In this document: positions 43,783-53,131 of the stretch, piece by piece
How positions within the stretch are numbered: position 1 is the stretch's first letter
Layout of the letters: every line of letters starts with the position of its first letter
Assembly (NCBI RefSeq): GCF_020103725.1
Contig: NZ_JAHXBG010000016.1
Coordinates: 62,001 to 126,000, forward strand
DNA: 64,000 nt
Source of the DNA: Hyalangium gracile
GTDB lineage: Bacteria; Myxococcota; Myxococcia; Myxococcales; Myxococcaceae
Reading direction: 5' to 3'
Program-made: the position numbers and the translations under genes
The notes under the pieces: generated by a model
Seen by the model: only the letters and a program-made list of their open reading frames with translations
Told to the model about the DNA's origin: nothing
Database searches by the model: none

Positions 43783-46692
43783 TTAGTGCGCGAGGTGCGC
43801 CTCGGCACGCGCGACGGTGGGGAGCGTGAAGAAGAAGGTGCTCCCCAGGCCGGGCCTGCTCTCCACCCAGACCTGCCCGTCGTGGGCCTCGACCAGGCCT
43901 TTCACGATGGCCAGCCCCAGCCCGGCCCCGTTCCTCCTGCCCCCCTGGGCCTGCCAGAAGGGCTCGAAGAGGTGCGGCAGGCTCTGCTCCGGAATCCCCA
44001 GCCCGGTGTCCTGGACCGAGAGGCGCAGCATGTCCCCGGCTGGCTCGACCCGGAGGGAGATCTGCCCTCCCTCGGGCGTGAACTTGAGCGCATTGCCGAG
44101 CAGGTTCGAGAGGATCTGCACCAGGCGGTCCCTATCGGCCAGGACGTCGGGGCAGTCCTCCGGAATGGAGACCGTGAGCTGGATGGACCGGGCCTCCGCG
44201 AGGGTGCGATGCAGCTCGAGCACCTCCCTGACGAGCGGAGCGAGCGGCTCGGGGCGGCGCTCCACGGCGATACGTCCGGCTTCCAGGCGGGCGACGTCCA
44301 GCAGATCCTGGATGAGCCTGTTGGAGCGCGCGACCGCTTTCTGGATGCTCTCGAGCTGCTTCCTGTCCGCGGGGCGCTCTTCCGGCAGCCGCTTCAGGAG
44401 GGTCTGCGTGCTCAGGGAGACGACCTGGAGGGGAGTCCGGAGATCGTGCGCGACGATCCGGAGCACCTCGTCGCGAACCCGGGTGGCCTGCTCGGAGCGC
44501 ATGTAGAGGCGCGCGTTGTCGATGGCCAGCGCGGCGCGGCGCGCCAGCTCCTCGGCCAGCATGAGGCTGCGAGCATCGTAGCGGCGCCCGGACTCGGAGG
44601 CCGCCAGGATGATGGCGCCCAGGGTGTGCCCACGCGCGAAAAGCGGCACGACCATGCCCGAGCGCGGCTCGAGCTGAAGGAGCAGCTCCAGGTGCCGCTC
44701 GTCCTCCGCCGTCTCCTCGAGCACCTCGTGGGGTATCTCGGGGAGGAGCGCCGGCTCACCCGTGCGGATCACCCGGGAGGCGATGTGTCCGTGCCGGGCC
44801 GGATCATGCGAGTAGAGGGAGAGCAGTGTTCGCAGGGTGGCTTCCTGCCTGGCGCTGGCGGCGGCCCCCTCCACCGCCACCACCTTTCCCTCCTCATCCA
44901 GGAGATCGATCACGCACCAGTCCGCCAGGGCGGGCACCACCAGGCGCGCCACGATGCCGAGCGTGGCTCGCGAATCGAGCGAGCCCGCGAGCTGGGGCCC
45001 CGTGTCCGCCAGGAAGCGCCAGTCCTGCTCGAGCCGCTTGCGCTCGGAGATGTCCTGGATCTGCGCGATGAAGTAGAGCGGCTCTCCGCGGGAGTCATGG
45101 ACGAGCGAGCCCGTCAGCAGCACCGTGACGAGGTGTCCCTTCTTGTGGATGTAGCGCTTCTCGAGTTGATAGGAGCTGATCTCTCCCTCTCGGAGCCGGC
45201 GCGCGTTCTCGAGGTCCACCTCCAGGTCCGCCGGCCAGGTGATGTCCTGGAACGTCCGGGCCAGGAGCTCCCGCTCCGAGTAGCCGACGATCTCGCACAG
45301 GGAGCGGTTCACGTTCAGGAACCGGCCATCCAGACCCACCAGGGCCATCCCGATGGCGGCATTCTCGTAGGCCGTGCGGAAGCGCTCCTCGCTCTCGCGG
45401 AGTGCCTCCTCGGCTCGCTTGCGCTCGGTGCTGTCGCGCAGGATGGCGGTCATCAGCATCGTCCCGCCCACGTCGACCTTCGAGACGCTCGCCTCCGCCG
45501 GGAACTCCTCACCGCTCTTGCGCAGGCCCAGAAGGGTCGGCCGCTCGTCCAGCCGCCGCGTGGTCCGCGGCCCCGCCGCGAAGTCCCGGACGTGTTGCCG
45601 GTGGATGGCCCTGAGCCGGGGGGGCAGGAGGATGTCCAGCGGCTGTCCGAGGACTTCCCCCGCGGAGTAGCCGAAGACGCGCTCCGCGCTCGCGTTGAAG
45701 AGGGCAATCCGCTGGTGCTCGTCGATCGAGATGATCGCGTCGGCGGCGTTGGAGACGATGCCGGAGAGGCGGGCCTCCGACAGACGTGCCGCCTTCTCCA
45801 GCTCGCGCCGCCGCAGGTCCAGCCGCCGGAGGCTCGCCGCGTTCCACGCGATGAGGATCAGCAGGACCGACGTGGTGATGACCACGAAGATGGCGACCCC
45901 GCCCGAGCTCCCATACATCCCCCGTCGCATTCCCATCAGCTGGAAGGCGCCCACCACCGTGGGAACGAAGATGGCGGCCGGGAGCAGCCGCCGCGCCATG
46001 AAGCCGCCCGCGTCATCCCCGGTGAAGACCTTCATCAAGCCGCGCTCGGGCCGGGCACAGAGCAGCCCCAGCGACAGCGCCAGGAACGTGGCCGCGGTAT
46101 GGACCGACAGGCGGGTGAAGAGCGGGAACGAGGCGCCCTCTCCCTGGGAGGCCACCAACCCCTCCTCCATATACAGGTAGCCGAGGAGGGCCAATGAGGC
46201 GACGCCTCCGAGCAGGAGCGCGAGGTACTGGGCCGGGCGGTGCCCACCCCGTGTCTCGGCGTCCAGCCACCGGAGGGAGAGCCCGGTCAGGATGAAGCAG
46301 AGCGTGGTCGCCGGCGCGGCCCGCCCCGGACGATACGGGGCCAGGCTCCGGACCGTCTCCGGGAAGAGGATGAGATCGATCCCGAGATCGACTCCAAAGA
46401 GGTACTCGGAGAGCGTCAAGCCTCCCAGCACGACCGCCGCGAGCGCGAGCGCGTGGCTGACTCCACGACGGAGTGAGCTCGCACCTGGCTTGCGCGCCAG
46501 CCAGAGCGAGGCGCCGCAAAGGAAGAGGCCCACCGCCGTGTTCGGCATCATCACGCCGGAGTGCGGCATGGGGACGACGCGGACGAGGCTCAGCTGGCCC
46601 AACCACCAGCCGATCAGATCGAGCACCGCCACCAGCATGGCAAGAAGGCTCACGGCTGGAGTCAGCCTGCCGAGCACTTGCTGGAGTCGCAT
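43783..46692 (-). CDS. Membrane sensor histidine kinase, PAS-PAS-GAF
   Basis: A 969-residue sensor kinase. About eight N-terminal membrane segments (~1-290) form an uncharacterised sensor module. PAS 1 (~305-425; NAADAIISIDEHQRIALFN), PAS 2 (~430-550; VGLDGRFLNVNRSLCEIVGY) and a GAF domain (~560-725) follow. HisKA is VAHDLRTPLQ with the phosphorylated His at ~747, and the HATPase has N (LLGNALKFTPEG), G1 (DTGLGIPEQ) and G2 (GAGLGLAIVKGLVEAH) boxes intact. No receiver is attached, so its partner response regulator is elsewhere. It may signal redox or light state through PAS; no ligand residues are assigned. Catalytically complete. Confidence 0.92.
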   Translation of the reverse strand: MRLQQVLGRLTPAVSLLAMLVAVLDLIGWWLGQLSLVRVVPMPHSGVMMPNTAVGLFLCGASLWLARKPGASSLRRGVSHALALAAVVLGGLTLSEYLFGVDLGIDLILFPETVRSLAPYRPGRAAPATTLCFILTGLSLRWLDAETRGGHRPAQYLALLLGGVASLALLGYLYMEEGLVASQGEGASFPLFTRLSVHTAATFLALSLGLLCARPERGLMKVFTGDDAGGFMARRLLPAAIFVPTVVGAFQLMGMRRGMYGSSGGVAIFVVITTSVLLILIAWNAASLRRLDLRRRELEKAARLSEARLSGIVSNAADAIISIDEHQRIALFNASAERVFGYSAGEVLGQPLDILLPPRLRAIHRQHVRDFAAGPRTTRRLDERPTLLGLRKSGEEFPAEASVSKVDVGGTMLMTAILRDSTERKRAEEALRESEERFRTAYENAAIGMALVGLDGRFLNVNRSLCEIVGYSERELLARTFQDITWPADLEVDLENARRLREGEISSYQLEKRYIHKKGHLVTVLLTGSLVHDSRGEPLYFIAQIQDISERKRLEQDWRFLADTGPQLAGSLDSRATLGIVARLVVPALADWCVIDLLDEEGKVVAVEGAAASARQEATLRTLLSLYSHDPARHGHIASRVIRTGEPALLPEIPHEVLEETAEDERHLELLLQLEPRSGMVVPLFARGHTLGAIILAASESGRRYDARSLMLAEELARRAALAIDNARLYMRSEQATRVRDEVLRIVAHDLRTPLQVVSLSTQTLLKRLPEERPADRKQLESIQKAVARSNRLIQDLLDVARLEAGRIAVERRPEPLAPLVREVLELHRTLAEARSIQLTVSIPEDCPDVLADRDRLVQILSNLLGNALKFTPEGGQISLRVEPAGDMLRLSVQDTGLGIPEQSLPHLFEPFWQAQGGRRNGAGLGLAIVKGLVEAHDGQVWVESRPGLGSTFFFTLPTVARAEAHLAH

Positions 46693-46942
46693 GAACCCTC
46701 CCTTCTCGAAGGGCCCTGGGCATGTTCACGGTGAGGATGCTGTCCGAGACAGAACGTGGTCATGGTGCACGCGAGGGCAATCGACCCTGGGGGGCAGGCC
46801 CGTGTGGCGCGCTGGGCCGCTCGAGCAAGCCTCAGCCGTGTGGCCCTCACTCCATGCGGGCCCTCCCGCCCTGCCTGGCCAGCGGGTCGCGGAGTGCCTT
46901 CTTTAGCTTGTGCGGGTTGTGGCTTCTCACGGGGGAGGAACC

Positions 46943-48298
46943 ATGCGCTTCGTGGATCGGGAAGACGCGGGACGGCGGCTTGCTTCATTGCTCCTCGACT
47001 ACGAGCGCGAGCAGCCCATCGTCCTGGCGCTCCCACGAGGAGGTGTCCCCATTGGCTACGAAGTGGCCAGGGCGCTGAGGGCCCCGCTGGACGTCTGGGT
47101 CGTCCGCAAGGTGGGAGCCCCGGGACACTCGGAGCTCGGACTGGGAGCGGTCGCGGAGGGAGGCATCGTCTACCTCAACCGGGAGCTCATGGAGGAGGTG
47201 GGCGCCACCGACGAGGACATCCAGGAGCTCGTTCGGGAGCAAGCCGAGGAGGTCTCCGAGCGGGTGAAGCGCTTTCGAGGGACACGGACTCCACCTCGGC
47301 TCCAGGGCCGCACCGTCATCCTCGTGGACGACGGCATCGCCACGGGAGGAACCATCCGGGCCGCCATCGAGGCGCTTCGGCAGATCGGCCCACGGAAGAT
47401 CGTGATCGCGGTCCCCGTGGGGGCTTCTCAGTCCCTGGAGGAGCTGCAACCCCTCGTGGAGGATGTCGTCTGGGTGCATGCCACGCCCTCGCTCTATGCC
47501 ATCGGGGCCTGGTACGAGGACTTCCAGCAGGTGCCCGACGCGGAGGTCGTGCGGCTTCTGGAGCGTGCCCGGCAGAGGCACGACGCCTCGGAAACCCGCC
47601 CCGCCATGGGCGAGGCTCCGGGAGAAGAGCAGGAGGTCTCCATCTCCGCTGGAGACGCGCTCCTGGGTGGAACGCTCGGTGTGCCGCTGGCCCCCCGGGG
47701 GCTGGTGCTGTTCGCCCATGGGAGCGGCAGCAGCCGGTTCAGCCCGCGCAACCGCCACGTCGCGGCCATCCTGCGGCGGCACGGGCTGGCCACGCTCCTC
47801 TTCGATCTGCTGACGAGCGAGGAGGAGACCATCGACGAGGTGACGGCGGAGCTGCGCTTCGACATCGACCTGCTGGCGCGGCGGCTGGTCCAGGTCACGG
47901 ACTGGGCCGCCTCCTTCCCGGCCACCCGAGGCCTCGCCATCGGCTACTTCGGCTCGAGCACCGGAGCGGCCGCGGCCCTGCTGGCGGCCAGCGAGCGGCC
48001 CATGCGGGTGGGCGCCATCGTGTCGCGGGGCGGTCGCCCGGATCTCGCATGGGACAGGCTGGAGGCCGTCCGCGCCCCCACGCTCTTCATCGTGGGGGGG
48101 CGGGACAGCTCCGTCATCGAGTTCAATCGGTGCGCGAGCGAGCGGATGAGCGCGCCCCGGGAGCTACAGCTCATCCCCGGCGCCTCCCACCTCTTCGAGG
48201 AGCCGGGGGCGCTGGACTCGGTGGCCGAGCTCGCGGGCAGGTGGTTCATCCAGCACCTCTCGAGGGCAACCCTCGAGGAGGAGGCCTCTCCCGCCTGA
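46943..48298 (+). CDS. Phosphoribosyltransferase-alpha/beta-hydrolase fusion
   Basis: A 451-residue bifunctional protein. Residues ~1-215 are a type I phosphoribosyltransferase (PRGGVPIGYEVARAL; PRPP loop VILVDDGIATGGT). Residues ~235-451 are a dienelactone-hydrolase-like alpha/beta hydrolase with nucleophile motif GSSTG (GYFGSSTGAAA), acid D in VGGRDSS and His in PGASHLFEEPG, so the catalytic triad appears complete. Both domains occur together in many bacteria, though the joint function is unsettled. ATG at 46943 has a strong GGGGAGGAA site; an upstream in-frame start at 46910 is rejected. Single gene. Confidence 0.9.
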   Translation: MRFVDREDAGRRLASLLLDYEREQPIVLALPRGGVPIGYEVARALRAPLDVWVVRKVGAPGHSELGLGAVAEGGIVYLNRELMEEVGATDEDIQELVREQAEEVSERVKRFRGTRTPPRLQGRTVILVDDGIATGGTIRAAIEALRQIGPRKIVIAVPVGASQSLEELQPLVEDVVWVHATPSLYAIGAWYEDFQQVPDAEVVRLLERARQRHDASETRPAMGEAPGEEQEVSISAGDALLGGTLGVPLAPRGLVLFAHGSGSSRFSPRNRHVAAILRRHGLATLLFDLLTSEEETIDEVTAELRFDIDLLARRLVQVTDWAASFPATRGLAIGYFGSSTGAAAALLAASERPMRVGAIVSRGGRPDLAWDRLEAVRAPTLFIVGGRDSSVIEFNRCASERMSAPRELQLIPGASHLFEEPGALDSVAELAGRWFIQHLSRATLEEEASPA

Positions 48299-48356
48299 CC
48301 GGTGCCCTGCTCCATCGCGGGAGCATGCTCCACCCAGGGCGGCTCGGGCCCCCGGC

Positions 48357-49544
48357 TCAGGCGGGCTGCGGCTGGCCAGTGGCACCTGGCGGGCGCCGGC
48401 CCCGCGCCGCCGTGAGGACGAGCGCCCCGAGCCCGAAGAGCAGCGTGGCCAGCACGATCAACGCGCCGAGCACCGGGACACGGCCCACCAGCGTCAGGAG
48501 CACCAGCCCCACCAGCAGCGTCAGGAGGAGGGGCGTGCCCGCCTTGCCGAAGCGATCCGTCAACCACCGGCCGATGAACATCCCCACCACGGGGAAGCAC
48601 AGCGCCAGCGCCAGCGCGTACAACCCCAGGGCCAGCAGGCCGATCCACCAGCCCCCGAGCAGCACTCCCAGGAGGAAGATGAGCCCCGCGAGGATGGGAG
48701 TGCCCACGAACACGGCGGCGCCCCAACCCAGGCTCTTCCAGGGGGATTGTCGCAGCGTGGCTGGCACCCGGCGCGCGAAGTCCGGCGAGAGCAGGACGAG
48801 CAGCAGCCCCAGCGCGAAGAGGCCCACCAGCGAGCGGACCCAGCCGATGAGGTAGAGCAAGGGCAGCGATCTCGCCTGCTCCCGCGGGCTCAGCCGCTCC
48901 ACGATCCCCGCCACCGGGACGCCGCTGGCGATCTTCGCCTCCTGGGCGCTGCGGTAGCGGAGGCTCCCGCCGACACTCGCCGTCTGGGAGAGCTGGAGCG
49001 TGCCCACCTCGGCCCAGAGGTCGCCGCTCACGGGAGCCCCCACCGTGAGCGCCTCCGCCGCCGCTCGCACCTCACCGCCCACCGGGCCCTGGATCTCCGC
49101 CTGGTTGGCCGCCAGGAAGACGTCACGGCCCACCTGCGCGCCAGGCACGATGCGCACCAGCCTGCCGGCGAGCAAGCCGTCCTCCCGCACCTGGCCCGCG
49201 ATGACGACTGTCTCCCCCGCCGACCGGATGCTCCCCCGCACCTGGCCGGTGGACTTGAAGTCCGCGGCCATGGACATCACATCCCCTTCCACGTTGCCGG
49301 AGATGTCCACCGTCCTCGCCATGGTGAGCACGTCTCCCCTCACGGTGCCTCGGATGAGGACCGTGGTTCCGAACGCGTAGAGGTCCTCCTCGATGATCTC
49401 CTCCGGGCCTATCGTCACCACGTCTCCCTGGCGCACCTCCACGGCCAGAGCCTCCGCGGGAAGCAGGACTCCGAGCAGCGCCCCGACCAGGAGCAGGGCT
49501 GACAGCCCCCGCCTGTGAACTGCGCGATTCGCGAGCGTGAACAT
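48357..49544 (-). CDS. Bactofilin-like beta-helix protein with membrane segments
   Basis: A 395-residue protein. A signal peptide (ALLLVGALLGVLLPAEALA) is followed by ~160 residues of short hydrophobic repeats typical of polymer-forming bactofilin-like beta-helices (VLIRGTVRGDVLTMARTVDI, GNVEGDVMSMAADFKSTGQV, GPVGGEVRAAAEALTVGAPV). The C-terminal half has about six membrane segments (LIGWVRSLVGLFALGLLLVL onwards). Soluble bactofilins are cytoplasmic; here the repeats sit outside the membrane. ATG at 49544 has GGGAGGT upstream; GTG 49553 is less likely. Possibly an envelope scaffold. Divergent from the ZIP transporter gene. Confidence 0.8.
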   Translation of the reverse strand: MFTLANRAVHRRGLSALLLVGALLGVLLPAEALAVEVRQGDVVTIGPEEIIEEDLYAFGTTVLIRGTVRGDVLTMARTVDISGNVEGDVMSMAADFKSTGQVRGSIRSAGETVVIAGQVREDGLLAGRLVRIVPGAQVGRDVFLAANQAEIQGPVGGEVRAAAEALTVGAPVSGDLWAEVGTLQLSQTASVGGSLRYRSAQEAKIASGVPVAGIVERLSPREQARSLPLLYLIGWVRSLVGLFALGLLLVLLSPDFARRVPATLRQSPWKSLGWGAAVFVGTPILAGLIFLLGVLLGGWWIGLLALGLYALALALCFPVVGMFIGRWLTDRFGKAGTPLLLTLLVGLVLLTLVGRVPVLGALIVLATLLFGLGALVLTAARGRRPPGATGQPQPA

Positions 49545-49736
49545 GGCACGCACCTCCCTGCACCGATCTCCGAACGGTCAGCACATGGTGGGGCGGCCCC
49601 GAGCGCCGCGCCAACGGATGGCACTCGCTCGATCCTCCCGCTGCCCCCGGCGTCCAGGGATCTTGCGCGGCCTCAGCGGCCCTCCGTACCTTTCCCGGCG
49701 CTGCACGGAGGAACCCTTCATGGAAGAGGCCCCGAA

Positions 49737-50498
49737 GTGAGCTGGATCTGGCCGCTGCTGGCAGGCTTCCTCGTCAGCTCGGCGGCGCTCGTGGGCAGCA
49801 GCGCCATCCTGCTACTGGGGCAGAAGGCGGAGCAGGCCTCGACCTGGCTCCTCTCGTTCGCGATCGGGACACTGCTCGGGGCGGCGACGCTCGGACTGCT
49901 GCCAGAGGCCCTGGAGCATGCGCCGGCCGAGCGGGTGATGCCCCTGCTGCTCTCGGGGATGCTGGCCTTCATCCTCCTGGAGCGCGTGCTGCGGTGGCGC
50001 CACCCGCATGAGCATCACGCCGGCCTGCACCACCCGGAGGTCGAGCAGGCGACCGCCACCATGCTCTTGTGGGGGGATGCGGTCCACAACTTCATCGACG
50101 GCCTGGTCCTCGGAGCCTCCTTCAGCGTGAGCCCGGCGGCCGGCCTCACCGCCTCGCTGGCGGTCTTCGCCCACGAGGTGCCCCAGGAGCTCAGCGACTT
50201 CGCCATCCTCCTGCGGACAGGCATGTCCCGGCGCCGCGCGCTCCTGCTCAACTACCTGTCCGCGCTCAGCCTCATCCCCGGGGTGCTCATCGCCTTCATG
50301 GGCGCCTCCTTCTGGAGGGAGAGCATCGGCTGGCTGCTGCCGCTCGTCGCGGGGGGCTTCATCTACATCGCCCTGGCCGATCTCGTCCCCGCGCTCCACC
50401 ACCGGCGCGGCGTCCGGGCGGGCATCCTCCAGATGCTCCTGCTCCTGGCGGGCATCCTGGTGCCGTGGGGGCTCGGCCGGCTGCCCCATGGCGCATGA
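49737..50498 (+). CDS. ZIP-family metal transporter
   Basis: A 253-residue inner-membrane transporter with eight predicted helices. The diagnostic HNFIDGLVLGASF (helix IV) and HEVPQELSDFAILL (helix V) carry the metal-site His/Asp/Glu residues of ZIP proteins. The loop RWRHPHEHHAGLHHPEVE is His-rich, as expected for zinc or iron handling. It probably imports divalent Zn/Fe/Mn into the cytoplasm. GTG at 49737 was chosen because longer frames upstream are Arg/Pro-rich and have no similarity. Followed 69 bp later by the triple-Usp gene. Confidence 0.92.
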   Translation: MSWIWPLLAGFLVSSAALVGSSAILLLGQKAEQASTWLLSFAIGTLLGAATLGLLPEALEHAPAERVMPLLLSGMLAFILLERVLRWRHPHEHHAGLHHPEVEQATATMLLWGDAVHNFIDGLVLGASFSVSPAAGLTASLAVFAHEVPQELSDFAILLRTGMSRRRALLLNYLSALSLIPGVLIAFMGASFWRESIGWLLPLVAGGFIYIALADLVPALHHRRGVRAGILQMLLLLAGILVPWGLGRLPHGA

Positions 50499-50567
50499 AG
50501 GCGCCGCCGTGAGGACTGGCTCCCGTCACGGAGAGTGGACAGGGTACGAAGGCTCGCGGGAGGCACC

Positions 50568-51863
50568 ATGCCCATCGTCTGCGCCACTCATTTCTCCGAG
50601 GCCGCCCATGCGGCCTGTGAGGCAGCGGCCCTGCTGGCCCGGAAGGCGGGCGACACGCTGTGGGTCGTCCATGTCCTGCCCAAGGACACGGTGAAGGCGC
50701 TCGGAAAGCCCCTGCTGGTGGCGGCCGAGGGAGCGCTCGCCGCCGAGGCCCGTCGCCTGGAGGAGTCTGGCGCCAGGGTCCAGTACCAGCTCCTGACGGG
50801 CGAGCCCGCCGAGGTGCTCCAGGAGTTCGCGGTGAAGCAGGGGGCCACCCTGGTGGTCACCGCGGCCCCGAGCCGGGACACTCCGTTCCTGGGACTCGGA
50901 GGCACGGTGGATCGGCTGGCGCAGGCGCTCGAGGTGCCGCTGCTCGTCGCCCGAGAGACACGCGCGCTGGAGGCGTGGGCGCGCGAGGAGAGGCCCCTCA
51001 AGGTGCTGCTGGGAGTGGACCGCTCGCGGCCCTTCGAGGCGGCGCGAGACTGGGTCAAGGCGCTGTGCGGGCTGGGGCCGGTGGAGCTGGTGGGAGGCCG
51101 CGTCTTCTGGGCGCACGCGGAGGCGCAGCGGTTGGGGCTACAGCACCCCGCGGGCTTCGGGGAAGCGACCCCGGAGCTGTGCCAGGCGCTGGAGCGGGAG
51201 GTGGAGGCGCTGGTGGAGCCCTTGTCGAAGAGCTGCCCCCAGGTGCGCGTGCGGCTGGAGGAGGGCATCGGCCGCATCGCCGATCACCTCGTCACGCTGG
51301 CGCAGAAGGAGGAGGCGGACCTGCTGGTGGTGGGGACCCACCACCGCCGGGCGATGGCCAGGCTCTGGAGCGTGTCGCACCACGCGCGGAGGCTGGCGCC
51401 GATGTCCGTGGTCTGCGTGCCAGCGCATGCGGCGACGCGTGGAGCGGGCGCGGAGCTGCCCCGGGTCCGCACCGTGCTGGCGACGACGGACCTCTCCGAG
51501 CTGGGCGACCGCGCCATCGCCTACGCGTGCGCGCTGCTGCCCCCGGGAGGCACGCTGCACCTGCTGCACGTGGCCCCACCCCAGGCGACACCCGAGCAGC
51601 TCAGCGCAAGGAGGCAGCAGCTCGAGCAGAGCCTCCCCCGCGCGGCGACCGAAGGCGGACGCACGGTGGAGCTGAGCGTCGTGTCGGGACATGAGGTGGC
51701 CGACCTCATCACCCAGGCCGCCGAGAGACACTGCGTGGATCTCCTCTGCCTGGGCACCCACGGCCGGACGGGGATGAAGCGGGCCGTGCTGGGCTCGGTG
51801 GCGCAGGCGGTGCTGGCTCGCAGCGATCGCCCGGTGATCCTGGTGCGTACCCCCACCGCCTGA
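50568..51863 (+). CDS. Triple universal-stress-protein
   Basis: A 431-residue protein of three Usp domains: ~1-135 (PIVCATHFSEAAHAACEAAAL), ~145-285 (KVLLGVDRSRPFEAARDWVKA, LLVVGTHHRRAMARLWSVSH) and ~295-431 (RTVLATTDLSELGDRAIAYA, LLCLGTHGRTGMKRAVLGSV). Only the third keeps the full ATP-binding G-x2-G-x9-G-(S/T) pattern; the first two are degenerate, so they may be structural or bind differently. Usp proteins support survival under stress. Two-domain forms are common; three is less usual. ATG at 50568 begins the first domain. Confidence 0.9.
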   Translation: MPIVCATHFSEAAHAACEAAALLARKAGDTLWVVHVLPKDTVKALGKPLLVAAEGALAAEARRLEESGARVQYQLLTGEPAEVLQEFAVKQGATLVVTAAPSRDTPFLGLGGTVDRLAQALEVPLLVARETRALEAWAREERPLKVLLGVDRSRPFEAARDWVKALCGLGPVELVGGRVFWAHAEAQRLGLQHPAGFGEATPELCQALEREVEALVEPLSKSCPQVRVRLEEGIGRIADHLVTLAQKEEADLLVVGTHHRRAMARLWSVSHHARRLAPMSVVCVPAHAATRGAGAELPRVRTVLATTDLSELGDRAIAYACALLPPGGTLHLLHVAPPQATPEQLSARRQQLEQSLPRAATEGGRTVELSVVSGHEVADLITQAAERHCVDLLCLGTHGRTGMKRAVLGSVAQAVLARSDRPVILVRTPTA

Positions 51864-51872
51864 GCCCCGTCC

Positions 51873-52184
51873 TCACGCGTGCGCGGGGCGGCGAGCGCCC
51901 TTCTCGCATCTCGGGGACGAGGGAGTGCTCCATCGCCCGCGACCGCTTCCCACGTCGAGCAACAACGCGACAACCAGCCCCACGACGGGCCACAGCGTCC
52001 ACTGCCCGCCGAACCACCGCTGCACGGCCGAGTACCAGAGCAGCGTCGTGGGCAGGAAGAAGAACCCGAGGATGGGCCAGAGCCGCGTGGGGAACATGCC
52101 CTGGAACCAGCTCGTGAAGAACCAGAGGATGAGCACCACCAGCCTCGGGACGAAGAGCGAGAGGCACCCCAGCAGGACGGGCAT
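51873..52184 (-). CDS. Small hydrophobic membrane protein
   Basis: A 103-residue protein with three hydrophobic segments (LLGCLSLFVPRLVVLILWFF, LWPILGFFFLPTTLLWYSAV, LWPVVGLVVALLLDVG) and a short Arg-rich C-terminus. The WF..WF...P..LWP pattern recurs in small conserved membrane proteins of unknown role. No motif identifies it. It lies tail-to-tail with the triple-Usp gene and is transcribed alone; a good ATG at 52184 follows GACAGGAGG read on the minus strand. Confidence 0.7.
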   Translation of the reverse strand: MPVLLGCLSLFVPRLVVLILWFFTSWFQGMFPTRLWPILGFFFLPTTLLWYSAVQRWFGGQWTLWPVVGLVVALLLDVGSGRGRWSTPSSPRCEKGARRPAHA

Positions 52185-52379
52185 GTCCGCCTCCTGTCAG
52201 GCCGAGCGGAATCGCCGGGCGGCGAAGACTCCCGAGCCGACCTGCCTCCAGGAAGTCCGCCCTTGAAGGTGCACCGGGGCGGTGGCGCCCGCCAGCGAGA
52301 GCGGGCAGTCCTCCCCGGCGCCCCCCCGTCCGTCAGCCCTGGCCCCACCTGGAACCGGGGCGAGGGCCAGCAAGCACCG

Positions 52380-53012
52380 CTACTCCTGCGCGAGGTAGAT
52401 CTGACCGCGCATCTCTCCGTAGTAGGTGTGGGCCTTGGTGTGGAGGTTGAAGTAGAGCACCCCCTTCTTCGCCAGGTACTCGAGGCCGGCCAGCGTCTTC
52501 GCCTGGGCCAGGAAGCCCAGCTCCGCGGGGCAGCTCTCGGGCAGCGAGGGCTTCATCCGAGGCATGTCCTTGACGAAGGAGACGTTCTTGTTGGTCAGCT
52601 CCATGGAGAGCTTGCCGTTGGCCAGCTTCTTCGCCGCGCTCTCCTGCTCGCCAAAATCCACGATGATGGGGCCGAGCACGCCCGGCGGGCCGCAGTGGAT
52701 GTGGAACATGAGGATGTCGGAGGCATTGACGCCCTGGATCTCGACCTCGACATAGGCCTTGCTCAGATCCTTGGCGAACTTGATCTGCCCATAGCCCCGG
52801 GACTTGCGGCTCTCGCGCGGCACCGAGGGCGCCGTGGCCCCCAGGCTCTTCTCCAGCACCTTGGGGATCTCCGACTCCTCGCCGGGCTCCTGGGCGGGGC
52901 TGAGCCAGGCCTCGTAGACCGTGAACGTCGTGGCGCCGAGGGCCGGATCCTTGGCGTGAGCGGGCAGCGTGGACACAGCGAGGGTCAATGCGAGGACCGT
53001 TGGGATGCGCAT
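52380..53012 (-). CDS. Secreted CHRD-domain protein
   Basis: A 210-residue secreted protein: signal peptide (TVLALTLAVSTLPAHA), then one CHRD domain: AWLSPAQEPGEESEIP, QIKFAKDLSKAYVEVEI, LMFHIHCGPPGVLGPI, and YFNLHTKAHTYYGEMRGQI. No lipobox, unlike the CHRD lipoprotein at 32705. The insert between halves carries Cys residues (HCGPPG, ESCPAE). ATG at 53012 gives the signal peptide; the longer frame does not. Divergent from a LysR regulator starting 120 bp away, which is the likely regulator of this gene. Confidence 0.88.
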   Translation of the reverse strand: MRIPTVLALTLAVSTLPAHAKDPALGATTFTVYEAWLSPAQEPGEESEIPKVLEKSLGATAPSVPRESRKSRGYGQIKFAKDLSKAYVEVEIQGVNASDILMFHIHCGPPGVLGPIIVDFGEQESAAKKLANGKLSMELTNKNVSFVKDMPRMKPSLPESCPAELGFLAQAKTLAGLEYLAKKGVLYFNLHTKAHTYYGEMRGQIYLAQE

Positions 53013-53131
53013 GGTGGGCTCCACCGGGAAGTTGGTGAGCTGCTTCGTAGCCCCAGCGGCGCTCGCCCGATGGCCAAAGACGGCCATGCGGTGTCCAATC
53101 GCTGTGCAACCCCCGGCAGGGAGGTGAGTGC

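Noticed and set aside
42454-46197. Long plus-strand frame of 1247 codons
   Set aside because: Antisense to the GT-C-like and histidine kinase genes, both of which have clear domains.
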